Source: DASWJQ01 sp964517315 (GTDB lineage: Bacteria; Chloroflexota; Anaerolineae; Anaerolineales; E44-bin32). Taken from it: a stretch of 64,000 bases of DNA. The notes below the pieces were generated by a model. That model searched no databases and was not told where the DNA came from. It worked only from the letters and a program-made list of their open reading frames with translations. The stretch lies in assembly GCA_964517315.1 (NCBI GenBank), contig CAZFCJ010000002.1:13937-77936 (forward strand), given 5' to 3'. A program made the translations under genes and the position numbers. This document shows positions 40,889-49,064 of this stretch, one piece after another (within the stretch, counting starts at the first letter, position 1; every line of letters begins with the position of its first letter).

Positions 40889-42535
40889 TCAGCCCGTTTC
40901 GTCCGGGCGAATGCCGCCGAGGTCGTGGATCGCCTCGGCCAGTGCGTGGGGGACATCTCCGGCCACAACGGCCGCCTCCGAGCCTAGTCCGAACGCTGCG
41001 ATTTCCCCGGCGCGGGCGTGCAGATAGCATCCCAGCACGGCGGCTTCGAACGGCGCCACGCCCTGAGCCCGCAGCCCGACGATCGCGCCCGCGAGGACGT
41101 CGCCGGTGCCCGCCGTGGCGAGCGCTGAATTGGCGAACGGCAGCACGACGGCCCTGCCTTCGGGGCCGGCTACAACGGTGAACGCTCCCTTCAGCACCAA
41201 AACATGCCCCCAGCGCTCCGCGTACTGGCGGGCCACATCGACGCGGTTGTTCTGGATCTCGTCCTTATCCTCGCCGCTCAAGATTGCCATTTCACCGGGA
41301 TGCGGCGTGAGCACACTCCCCCCCGGCAGGCGCTCATTCCAATCCGGAATGTCCTTCAGCAGCTTGAGGGCGTCGGCATCCAGAACGGCCGGTGGAAGAT
41401 TGACCTCGGCCGGCGTGACTTCTTCCTCCTTGGCCACGAATCCGAGCTTTCCGCGATTGGCCGTGACCTCCAGGCCGAGCAGCCTGCCCATGAACCGCCT
41501 TGTAGGTTTGTCCTGGCCCAGCCCCGGGCCGATCAGCACCGCATCGACCCCCTCCAGCTTTTCCATGAGCACGTCGACCGCGTCTTCGTTGAGCAATCCG
41601 ATCTCATGCGGCAGCAGAATCCATGTAGCCTCGGCAAGTTGTGGCGCCAGCAGCCCCTGGACGGAGCTCGGCACGGCGAGCGTCACGAGCCCCGCTCCAA
41701 CACGGTAGGCGCCCTCACCGGCCAGCGCTGCGGCGCCGGGCAGCGTCACCGAACCGCCGACCACGACCGCCCGCCCGAAAGTTCCTTTATGGGAGTTTCT
41801 CGGACGGGGCGGCAACCACGGCCGAACCATCTCCGCGGTCGCCAGCCCGAGCTCCACCTCGGCCAACTCGGGCTGGCGTTCTGGAACACCGATATCTCCA
41901 ACCACTATCTCACCTACCTGTTCAGCTCCGGGAAATCGCAGCAGACCGGGTTTGGCCGCCGCCAGGGTCACGGTCAGATCGGCCGACAACGCCTCCGGCG
42001 CGATCTCGCCGCTGTCGCAGTCAAGGCCCGACGGGCAGTCCACGGCCACCACAAATGGTCGAACCTCCCTGGCACGGAGCGCTTTGCGCGCCGTGTCCAG
42101 CAGCTCCTTGGCGGCGCCGCGCAGCGGGAGCGAAAGCCCCGTGCCCAGGACCGAATCCACCACGATGTCGGCGGTGGACAGCATGTTGCCCAGGACCCGC
42201 CAGCGCTGGTCCTGTTCGGCTTCGGCGACCAGGATGCCGCGCTCCTTCAGGCGCGCCAGATTCGGGTCATCCTCGGCGCGAGCTTTGGAGAGGTAGACGG
42301 AAACTTGAGCGCCCTCCTCCGCCAGGTGATACCCCGCGACCAGACCGTCACCGCCATTGTCGCCGCTGCCGGCCAGGATCACGACCCGGCGGCCATTCAT
42401 CGGCTCCATCCTTTTTCGGATTTCGTCGGCCACGGCCCGGCCGGCGAGCGCCATCATGTCCTCGTAGGTGTGACCGCTCTCGTCAACCGCCTTCTCGATG
42501 GTCCGCATCTGTTCCACAGATACGATCTTGGCCAC
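40889..42535 (-). CDS. nnr: Bifunctional NAD(P)H-hydrate epimerase / dehydratase
   Basis: Repairs hydrated NAD(P)H. The 548-aa fusion has an N-terminal epimerase (YjeF_N) domain with VVILAGSGDNGGDGLVAG and VAVDCPSGLDCDSGEI, and a C-terminal ADP/ATP-dependent dehydratase (ribokinase-like) domain with TPHPGEMA, VLKGAFTVVA and the NAGTGD-type motif ALATAGTGDVLAGAI. GTG at 42535 follows AAGGAGG by 10 nt. It is divergent from dgt. This enzyme acts alone in metabolite repair and needs no neighbour. Confidence 0.95.
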   Translation of the reverse strand: MAKIVSVEQMRTIEKAVDESGHTYEDMMALAGRAVADEIRKRMEPMNGRRVVILAGSGDNGGDGLVAGYHLAEEGAQVSVYLSKARAEDDPNLARLKERGILVAEAEQDQRWRVLGNMLSTADIVVDSVLGTGLSLPLRGAAKELLDTARKALRAREVRPFVVAVDCPSGLDCDSGEIAPEALSADLTVTLAAAKPGLLRFPGAEQVGEIVVGDIGVPERQPELAEVELGLATAEMVRPWLPPRPRNSHKGTFGRAVVVGGSVTLPGAAALAGEGAYRVGAGLVTLAVPSSVQGLLAPQLAEATWILLPHEIGLLNEDAVDVLMEKLEGVDAVLIGPGLGQDKPTRRFMGRLLGLEVTANRGKLGFVAKEEEVTPAEVNLPPAVLDADALKLLKDIPDWNERLPGGSVLTPHPGEMAILSGEDKDEIQNNRVDVARQYAERWGHVLVLKGAFTVVAGPEGRAVVLPFANSALATAGTGDVLAGAIVGLRAQGVAPFEAAVLGCYLHARAGEIAAFGLGSEAAVVAGDVPHALAEAIHDLGGIRPDETG

Positions 42536-42651
42536 GGGCTCTGATCCTCCTTCTTGAAATCGGTCGTCGCTGCGCCATGGGGGCCCGATCGACCCCTACG
42601 GCATTTTACCGGAGCCGGAATATACACAGCGCCTCGGCCACGCCGACCGAA

Positions 42652-42681
42652 TTGACAGCGCTTCGATGGGTCGGTTAAACT
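42652..42681 (+). promoter_or_regulatory. dgt promoter, leaderless
   Basis: Consensus TTGACA (42652-42657), an 18-nt spacer and TAAACT (42676-42681), then only 9 nt to the ATG at 42691 with no Shine-Dalgarno. This is the best evidence in the window for a leaderless transcript. Confidence 0.7.
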
Positions 42682-42690
42682 CATCACGCC

Positions 42691-43860
42691 ATGGTTGACC
42701 TTCATCCGCTGATCCACACCCGCGAGCAGCTTGCAGCTGAAGAGGACGATCGGCTGGCCCCATACGGTATCCGCAGCCGCCACTCCAAGGGCCGAGCCCA
42801 CCCGGAGGACGAACCGGGTTACCGCACCGTGTTCCAGCGCGACCGCGACCGGATCCTGCACACCACCGCCTTCCGGCGGCTCGAGTACAAGACGCAGGTC
42901 TTCGTCAACTACGAGGGGGACTACTACCGCACACGGCTCACGCACACGTTGGAGGTGGCCCAGATCGGTCGCACCCTGGCCCGTTCCCTGGGCGCCAATG
43001 AGGACCTGGTCGAGGCGATTTGCCTGGCCCACGACCTCGGGCACCCCCCGTTCGGCCACTCCGGCGAGGCGACCCTCGCCGAACTGATGCAGGAACACGG
43101 CGGCTTCGACCACAACCGGCAATCACTGCGGATTGTGACGGAACTCGAGAACCGCTACCCTGATTTCCCAGGCCTGAACCTCACCTGGGAGGTGCGCGAG
43201 GGGATCGTCAAGCACGAAACTGAGTACGACGTGTCCGATGCCCGAGATTACGATCCGCAAAAGCGCGGCCATTTGGAGGCGCAGATCGCCAACGCGGCGG
43301 ACGAACTCGCCTACACGGCGCACGATCTGGACGACGGGCTGCGTTCGGGCCTGATTCAGCCGAGGATGTTGGAGGGCCTTCACCTTTGGGAGCGCTTGAG
43401 AGACAGTATAGGCTGGCACACGCCTGAGCTCACCGAGCTGACCCGGAATCGGCTGATCCGGCGCCTGATCGGGATCGAGGTGACCGATCTGCTCCAGGCG
43501 ACGAGCCAAAAGCTGGCCTCCGCCGGCGTGGAGTCGGTGGAGGACCTGCAGATGCTCGACTACAACGTCGTCCGCTTCTCGGAGGAGCTGCAGCGGATGA
43601 ATCGCCAGCTCAAAGACTTCCTGTTCGAGAACATGTACCAGCATCACCGCGTCGTTCGTATGCAGCTGAAAGCCGAGATTTTCGTTAACAGAATTTTCGA
43701 GGCCTACACATCCAATCCGAAACTGCTGCCGAAGGAAATCCAGCACCTCAGCACCGAGCGCCACTTCCACCGTACGGTATGCGACTACATCGCCGGGATG
43801 ACCGATCGCTTCGCTCTGCAGGAGTACATGAAGTTGTTCGATCCCCAAACAAGGACCTAA
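42691..43860 (+). CDS. dgt: dGTP triphosphohydrolase-like HD protein
   Basis: HD-domain phosphohydrolase of 389 aa that removes triphosphate from dGTP or other dNTPs. Motifs: RDRDRILHTTAFRRLEYKTQ, RLTHTLEVAQIGRTLAR (metal His), AICLAHDLGHPPFGHSGE (HD), and ANAADELAYTAHDLDDGL. Length and layout match the dGTPase family, with the deoxynucleotide preference not predictable. It is followed by greA after 13 nt and driven by a strong TTGACA promoter with almost no leader. Confidence 0.93.
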   Translation: MVDLHPLIHTREQLAAEEDDRLAPYGIRSRHSKGRAHPEDEPGYRTVFQRDRDRILHTTAFRRLEYKTQVFVNYEGDYYRTRLTHTLEVAQIGRTLARSLGANEDLVEAICLAHDLGHPPFGHSGEATLAELMQEHGGFDHNRQSLRIVTELENRYPDFPGLNLTWEVREGIVKHETEYDVSDARDYDPQKRGHLEAQIANAADELAYTAHDLDDGLRSGLIQPRMLEGLHLWERLRDSIGWHTPELTELTRNRLIRRLIGIEVTDLLQATSQKLASAGVESVEDLQMLDYNVVRFSEELQRMNRQLKDFLFENMYQHHRVVRMQLKAEIFVNRIFEAYTSNPKLLPKEIQHLSTERHFHRTVCDYIAGMTDRFALQEYMKLFDPQTRT

Positions 43861-43873
43861 CATTAAGGGCGTT

Positions 43874-44347
43874 ATGACGAACGAAGAACGACAACTTTAT
43901 CTGACAGAAGACGGAGCTCGACGTTTGCGCGATGAGCTCGAGGAACTGCAGGGGCCGCGACGCGAGGAACTGGCGCGCCGGCTGCGCTTCGCGATCAAGC
44001 AAGGCGATCTGTCGGAGAATGCCGACTACATCGCCGCCAAAGAAGAACAGGCATTCCTCGAAGGCCGCATTCAAGAGCTGCAGGCGGTCCTGCGCGAGGC
44101 GACGATCGTCGACGGTTCCTCTGCCAGCGACGAAGTGACGGTAGGCTCCACCGTCGTGGTCTCTGAAGAGGGCCGGGCCGAGCGCACCTACCACGTGGTG
44201 GGAGTGAAGGAAGCCGCACCTCGGGAGGGCAAGATTTCCAACGAGTCGCCGATCGGTCAGGCCCTGTTGGGCAAGAAGATCGGCGACACGGCCGTGGCCC
44301 AAACCCCCGGCGGCGAGATCATCATGGAAGTGCTGGATATCCACTGA
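43874..44347 (+). CDS. greA: Transcription elongation factor GreA
   Basis: Stimulates RNA cleavage by backtracked RNA polymerase. The 157-aa protein has the N-terminal coiled coil with the acidic tip (AIKQGDLSENADYIAAKEEQ) and the C-terminal FKBP-like domain (GSTVVVS..., SPIGQALLGKKIGDTA). It starts 13 nt after dgt and is probably co-transcribed with it. A TTAAGGGCG site precedes the ATG. Confidence 0.96.
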   Translation: MTNEERQLYLTEDGARRLRDELEELQGPRREELARRLRFAIKQGDLSENADYIAAKEEQAFLEGRIQELQAVLREATIVDGSSASDEVTVGSTVVVSEEGRAERTYHVVGVKEAAPREGKISNESPIGQALLGKKIGDTAVAQTPGGEIIMEVLDIH

Positions 44348-44365
44348 AATCGGTCTGACGCAGCA

Positions 44366-44392
44366 ACGGGGCGCACTGGATGTGCGCCCCGT
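44366..44392. terminator. Hairpin between convergent greA and membrane-protein gene
   Basis: Perfect 11-bp stem ACGGGGCGCAC/GTGCGCCCCGT with a 5-nt loop, located in the 75-nt gap between convergent genes. There is no U tract on either strand, so termination may need Rho or work weakly in both directions. Confidence 0.55.
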
Positions 44393-44422
44393 CGAGTTCA
44401 GCCGGGTTGGAGTCGGTGCCGG

Positions 44423-45532
44423 TTAGACGCCTTTAGCATAGGCGCGCAGCTCGATCGTCATCGACTCGAAGAAGCTTTCCTCCGGCAAGGCGCTCTCCCC
44501 GTACGACATATCCACGACCCGGGCCTCGACGCTCAGCGAGGCGGTCTCCAGATTGACCATTTCGCCGGGCTCGGCCAATACGGGTTCGCCCTTGGCGGCC
44601 AACCGGTTGCGCGTCTCCTCGTCCCGATACGCGTACTCGCTCATCAATACCACGGTCACGGTCTGGATGTCATTCTTGTCGAACAGCCAGACCTCGAAGC
44701 CGGAGACCTTCTTGGGGTCGCCCGCGCCCATGACATCCCCGATGCCTACGCCGCATTCGCCCAAGAAATCGCCGGCCGGCGATTCGACGCTAAAGGCGTC
44801 GTCGTAATGGTCATCGCCGAGCGTGTAGATCGTGCGGAACGTCGCCAGCGCTTCGGTTGCTGTGGCTCCTTGGACGGCCGGTTCCTCGGGCACGAAGGAT
44901 TCCCCGTCGGAAAGATCTCGCTCGAAGCCCTCGCGGATGAGCGTTTCTTCGAAATCCTCGTCGATTACGAATTCTTCATCCATGTCAAAGCCAGGGTCGA
45001 GGATCGGCTCTTCTTCCTCCGATTCCGCCATCCGGCCGCGCACGTAAAGCACCGCCACCAGCAGCACGCCCAGGAAGAGCGTGGCCCCGCACACCGGAAA
45101 GATCAACCGCATTGCGGTCGAGCCGGCGGGAGCGGCCTCCTCGGACTGCTCCTCTTCGCCGACCGGTTCCTCGGCTGGGGGCTCCTCCGCGGACTCGTCC
45201 ATAATTTCGACGACCGCGCTGAAGTTTTGGATAGCGGTGGGGTCGACTTCGCCGGGATTTGCCCCTACCTGCTGCAGAGTTTCCTCTGCATGCTCGCCCA
45301 GGCGGCCATAGCGTTCAGTCGCTAGGTCCGCGTCCCGGTTCACAGAATATGAGTCAATGGCCATTCGCAAGTAGTCGACCCGCAAATCAGAGCGCAGCAA
45401 TTCGGGAGTCGCGTCCGTCCACTCCACGGGCGAAATCACCCATCCGTAGAGCAACCCCAATCCAATCCCCATGATTAACGCCACCCCAGCGATGATCCAC
45501 ATATTGCGCCGGGGATCACTGATCGCGTCCAT
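44423..45532 (-). CDS. Acidic two-helix membrane protein of unknown function
   Basis: 369-aa protein with an N-terminal membrane helix (MWIIAGVALIMGIGLGLLYGWVI). An extracytoplasmic-looking segment (SPVEWTDATPELLRSDLRVD) ends in an acidic low-complexity stretch (EEPPAEEPVGEEEQSEE). A second helix follows (LIFPVCGATLFLGVLLVAVLYV), then an acidic C-terminal domain of about 190 residues (AFSVESPAGDFLGECGVGIG, KVSGFEVWLFDKNDIQTVTV). I do not recognise a family. The C-terminal domain has regular beta-strand character. It lies downstream of topA on the same strand with a 96-nt gap. AGAGG lies 5 nt before the ATG. Confidence 0.75.
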   Translation of the reverse strand: MDAISDPRRNMWIIAGVALIMGIGLGLLYGWVISPVEWTDATPELLRSDLRVDYLRMAIDSYSVNRDADLATERYGRLGEHAEETLQQVGANPGEVDPTAIQNFSAVVEIMDESAEEPPAEEPVGEEEQSEEAAPAGSTAMRLIFPVCGATLFLGVLLVAVLYVRGRMAESEEEEPILDPGFDMDEEFVIDEDFEETLIREGFERDLSDGESFVPEEPAVQGATATEALATFRTIYTLGDDHYDDAFSVESPAGDFLGECGVGIGDVMGAGDPKKVSGFEVWLFDKNDIQTVTVVLMSEYAYRDEETRNRLAAKGEPVLAEPGEMVNLETASLSVEARVVDMSYGESALPEESFFESMTIELRAYAKGV

Positions 45533-45628
45533 AGCTGCCTCTCTCTCGGCTTACGGCGAGTGACGAACGCCGCACGTGCCGGATTCTAGACGGTTCCCTG
45601 CATCAAGGCAAACCATAGGGTGCATGAA

Positions 45629-47956
45629 CTATGCCACATCAGCTTCCCGATCCACGAGCTCCTCTCGATCGAATTCCTCCTCACAGACCGTGCACTTCGC
45701 CTTGCCCTTCGCCTCCGCCACCAGCAGTCCGCCGCAGTTCGGACACGGCTGGGGAAGTGGACGCTTCCAGGAGGTGAACTCACATTCGGGGTAGTTGGCG
45801 CAGCCGTAGAAGACCCGGCCTTTGCGGGTGCGGCGTTCGACCAGATCACCGCCGTCCACCGGACACTTCACACCGATCTTCTCCAACCAGGGCTCGGTGT
45901 GGCGGCAGTCCGGAAAGTTCGAACAGCCGATGAATTTCCCGAACCGGCCGTGACGGATCATCAGCTGGCCGCCGCATTCGGGACAGGTCCGATCCAAGTA
46001 CTCCGGCTCGGGTTTGAGTTCGGGCATGTTCTCCGCGGCGGCCTCCAATCGCTCCGAGAAGGGTTCGTAGAAATCACGCACAACCGCGACCCATGCGCGC
46101 TCGCCTCCGGCGATCTCGTCGAGCTCCTCCTCCATCCGGGCGGTGAAGCCCAGGTCCACGATGTTGGGGAAATGCTCGACCAACAGGCCGTTGACGGTCT
46201 CCCCGATGTCGGTGGGATGCAGCCGGCGTCCGTCCCGGTGGACATAGCCGCGCTGCTGCAAGGTCGTGATGATCGGCGCGTACGTGGAGGGTCGCCCGAT
46301 GCCGTGCTCCTCCAGGGCGCTCACGAGCGAGGCCTCCGAGAAGCGGGCCGGCGGCTGGGTGAAGTGCTGTTCGGGGTAGGTCTCGATGAGGTCAACTGGA
46401 TCGCCTTCCTCCAGTTCTGGGAGCTGATCGATCAGTGCGACCTTGCCCTCGTCCTCTTCGGACTCCTCCTCCTGGTCTCCATAGGCCGCCAGAAAGCCTG
46501 GAAAGCGCAGGCTGGAGGCCGAGACGCGGAACACATAGCCGTGGTCTTCGGACGTGCCCTCGACTTCCATTCTGAGCGTGTCGTAAACGGCGGGGTTCAT
46601 CTGGGAAGCCATGAACCGCTGCCAGATGAGCTCGTACAATCGATGCTGCGACTTCGAGAGGTAGCCCTTGACCGAATCGGGATGGCGACCCGGATCCGTG
46701 GGCCGGATGGCCTCATGAGCCTCCTGTGCGGTCTTCGATTTTGTCCGATAGGCAGGCGCCTTATCCGGGACGTATTCGTCGCCGAAGCGCCGGGCGACCT
46801 CGGATCGGGCGGCCTTCTGCGCTCCTTGGGATACCTGAGTGGAGTCGGTGCGCATATACGTGATCAGCCCACCACCCTCCGTCCCGTCGCTCTCCAGTCC
46901 TTCGTAGAGCTGCTGCGCGACCGACATCGTGCGGCGGGCGCTGAAGTTCAGCCGCCGCGAGGCGTCCTGCTGCAGGGTGCTGGTCGTGAACGGTGCCGAG
47001 GGATTTCGTCTGCGCGTGCCCCACTTGACCAACGAAACCCGGTAATCGGCCCGCTCGAGGTCGGTTTCGATCCCCTGCACCTCTTCCTCCGAGCCGATTT
47101 CGGGCTTCTCATCGTCGATCCTGACCAGCAAGGCCCGGAACGCCGGCGGTTTCTCCGGGTGGCGGAACTCGCCGTCGAGGCTCCAGTACTCGTCGGGAAC
47201 GAACTCACGGATCTCTTGTTCGCGCTCCACAACCAGGCGCAGCGCGACCGATTGCACCCGCCCAGCGGACAGGCGGCTGCGCACCTTGGACCACAGCAGT
47301 GGGCTGAGGTTATATCCGACCAAGCGGTCCAGGATGCGCCGCGCTTGCTGCGCGTCCACCAGGTTCATGTCGATGCCGCGGTAGTGACCGAAGGCGTGAT
47401 CGATCGCCGGCTCTGTGATTTCGTGAAACACAACGCGGCGGGCGCGCTCCGGCTCGATATCCGCGGCCTCCATCAGATGCCAGGCAATCGCCTCCCCCTC
47501 ACGATCCGGGTCGGTCGCCAGGAAGATCTCCTCCGCCCGCTCCACCGCGGACTTCAATTCCTTGACGACGTCCCGCTTCTCGTTGGGCACCCGATAACGG
47601 GGCTCGAAATCGTTGTCCACATCGACGGAGAGCTTCGACTTCAGCAGGTCGCGCACGTGACCGATGGAGGCCTTCACCCGGTAATCGTCGCCCAGAAACC
47701 GGCCCACCGTGCGGGCCTTGGCGGGTGACTCGACGATCACCAACCGGCCCTCCCGTTGCGGCTGTTTCCGCCGTGGCTTGCGAGTGACCTCTGGCGGCTC
47801 CATGCCTTCGTGGGCGGGCGTCCGTCCCATGCGAAACATCCCGGTGCCGCAGACCGGGCATTCTCCCCGCGTCGCCGGCGTCCCCGTCGAGGTGAACGTC
47901 GGCTCGGGGTTCTTTATTTCTCGCTTTTCTTTACACTTTACACAGTATGCCTTCAC
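45629..47956 (-). CDS. topA: DNA topoisomerase I with N-terminal DUF5679 zinc ribbon
   Basis: Type IA topoisomerase relaxing negative supercoils, 775 aa. The Toprim domain starts at LVIVESPAKARTVGRFL, with DPDREGEAIAWHLM binding metal; the catalytic Tyr lies in GLITYMRTDSTQVS. SAGRVQSVALRLVVERE and GIGRPSTYAPIITTLQQR are typical. Three C-terminal zinc modules follow (CPECGGQLMIRHGRFG, CPVDGGDLVERR, CPNCGGLLVAEA...CTVC). Unusually, the first 45 residues form a separate four-Cys ribbon (C5/C8 and C33/C36, YCVKCKEKREIKNPEP, CPVCGTGMFRMG) matching DUF5679. GTG at 47956 has GGAG 8 nt upstream. dprA and manC lie upstream in the same operon. Confidence 0.95.
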   Translation of the reverse strand: MKAYCVKCKEKREIKNPEPTFTSTGTPATRGECPVCGTGMFRMGRTPAHEGMEPPEVTRKPRRKQPQREGRLVIVESPAKARTVGRFLGDDYRVKASIGHVRDLLKSKLSVDVDNDFEPRYRVPNEKRDVVKELKSAVERAEEIFLATDPDREGEAIAWHLMEAADIEPERARRVVFHEITEPAIDHAFGHYRGIDMNLVDAQQARRILDRLVGYNLSPLLWSKVRSRLSAGRVQSVALRLVVEREQEIREFVPDEYWSLDGEFRHPEKPPAFRALLVRIDDEKPEIGSEEEVQGIETDLERADYRVSLVKWGTRRRNPSAPFTTSTLQQDASRRLNFSARRTMSVAQQLYEGLESDGTEGGGLITYMRTDSTQVSQGAQKAARSEVARRFGDEYVPDKAPAYRTKSKTAQEAHEAIRPTDPGRHPDSVKGYLSKSQHRLYELIWQRFMASQMNPAVYDTLRMEVEGTSEDHGYVFRVSASSLRFPGFLAAYGDQEEESEEDEGKVALIDQLPELEEGDPVDLIETYPEQHFTQPPARFSEASLVSALEEHGIGRPSTYAPIITTLQQRGYVHRDGRRLHPTDIGETVNGLLVEHFPNIVDLGFTARMEEELDEIAGGERAWVAVVRDFYEPFSERLEAAAENMPELKPEPEYLDRTCPECGGQLMIRHGRFGKFIGCSNFPDCRHTEPWLEKIGVKCPVDGGDLVERRTRKGRVFYGCANYPECEFTSWKRPLPQPCPNCGGLLVAEAKGKAKCTVCEEEFDREELVDREADVA

Positions 47957-47965
47957 AACAAACTC

Positions 47966-49063
47966 CTACAAGTAGTCTTCCAGGTCATTCTCTCTGAGAT
48001 ACTTCACCATCGAGCGGACCTCCTCGGCCCGCTCACGTTTCGTCACTAGGAGTGCATTTCCGGTGTCCACGACGACCAGGTCATCCACCCCCAGCAGCGC
48101 GATCAGCCGCTTGGTCTGGTTCGCGTCCTCACGAACGATGAGTGTACCGCGGCTGTCAAGGAACGCAACCTCCGGAGCGAGAGCGATGTTGCCGGCTTCG
48201 TCCGCCTCCAGCAGTTGATACAGTCGCTCCCAGGACCCCACGTCCCACCAGCCGAGCCCTTCCGCCGGCAGGAGCACGACGCCGTCGGCTTTCTCCATGA
48301 CGCCGTAATCAATGGTCTCACTGCGCAGCTCGTTCCAGCAGGCAGTCAGCACCTCGCGCTCATCGGCCGCGCCGAGTGCGGCGCGGATCTCGGCCAGGGC
48401 CTCGGAAAGCTCCGGCATGTGGGTTTCAATCTCCTCGAGGATTCTCGAGCAGCGCCAAACAAACATGCCGGAATTCCACACATGATCTTCAGCCGCTATA
48501 AACGCCCGCGCAGTCTGCAGGTCCGGCTTCTCTCGAAACGCGTCGACCCGGTACATGTCGAACCCTCGCGCTTTGCCGAGGTTTTCGCCTCGCCGCAGGT
48601 ATCCGTAGCCGGTCGAAGCCTCGGTGGGTTCGATCCCCAGCGTGACAAGATGTCCGGCCTGGGCCGCGTCGTGGGCCGCGGCTAGCAGCTCCCGAAACCG
48701 AGCTTCATCCTCAATGTAATGATCCGCCGTCAACACGGCCATCACCGCCGCGGGGTCTTCGTGCTCCAACAATGTGGCGGCTAATCCGACGACGGAAGCG
48801 GTGCCTCGAGGAGCGGGCTCGCGCACGAAGCAGGCGTCCGGAAGCGCCGGGGCCTGGGCCCGCAGGATCGGCACTTGGGGATCCACCGTGACCACGCGCA
48901 ATCGATCCTCCGGTATGAGCGGCAGCAGCCGGTCGACCGCAATCTGAAACAAGGAGCGTTCGCCGAACAGTTCCAGCGTTTGCTTGGGCCGGTCCCGACG
49001 AGAAAGAGGCCACAGTCTTGTGCCCCCGCCCCCTGCCATAATCACACCATAATAATGCTCCAT
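47966..49063 (-). CDS. manC: Mannose-1-phosphate guanylyltransferase
   Basis: Makes GDP-mannose from mannose-1-phosphate and GTP. The 365-aa nucleotidyltransferase has GVIMAGGGGTRLWPLSR (GTP-binding loop), VVTVDPQVP, REPAPRGTASVVGLAA, MAVLTADHYI, the FREKPD motif, WNSGMFVWR and LGWWDVGSWERL. It lacks the C-terminal isomerase domain of the bifunctional enzymes. It begins 1 nt after the dprA stop and ends 9 nt before topA, so it is embedded in the dprA-topA operon, an unusual metabolic insertion in a common gene pair. Confidence 0.92.
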   Translation of the reverse strand: MEHYYGVIMAGGGGTRLWPLSRRDRPKQTLELFGERSLFQIAVDRLLPLIPEDRLRVVTVDPQVPILRAQAPALPDACFVREPAPRGTASVVGLAATLLEHEDPAAVMAVLTADHYIEDEARFRELLAAAHDAAQAGHLVTLGIEPTEASTGYGYLRRGENLGKARGFDMYRVDAFREKPDLQTARAFIAAEDHVWNSGMFVWRCSRILEEIETHMPELSEALAEIRAALGAADEREVLTACWNELRSETIDYGVMEKADGVVLLPAEGLGWWDVGSWERLYQLLEADEAGNIALAPEVAFLDSRGTLIVREDANQTKRLIALLGVDDLVVVDTGNALLVTKRERAEEVRSMVKYLRENDLEDYL

Positions 49064-49064
49064 G

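Noticed and set aside
45620..47728. 702-codon plus-strand frame opposite topA
   Set aside because: It is the antisense shadow of topA in a GC-rich genome; it has no recognisable domains, while the minus strand has every TopA motif.
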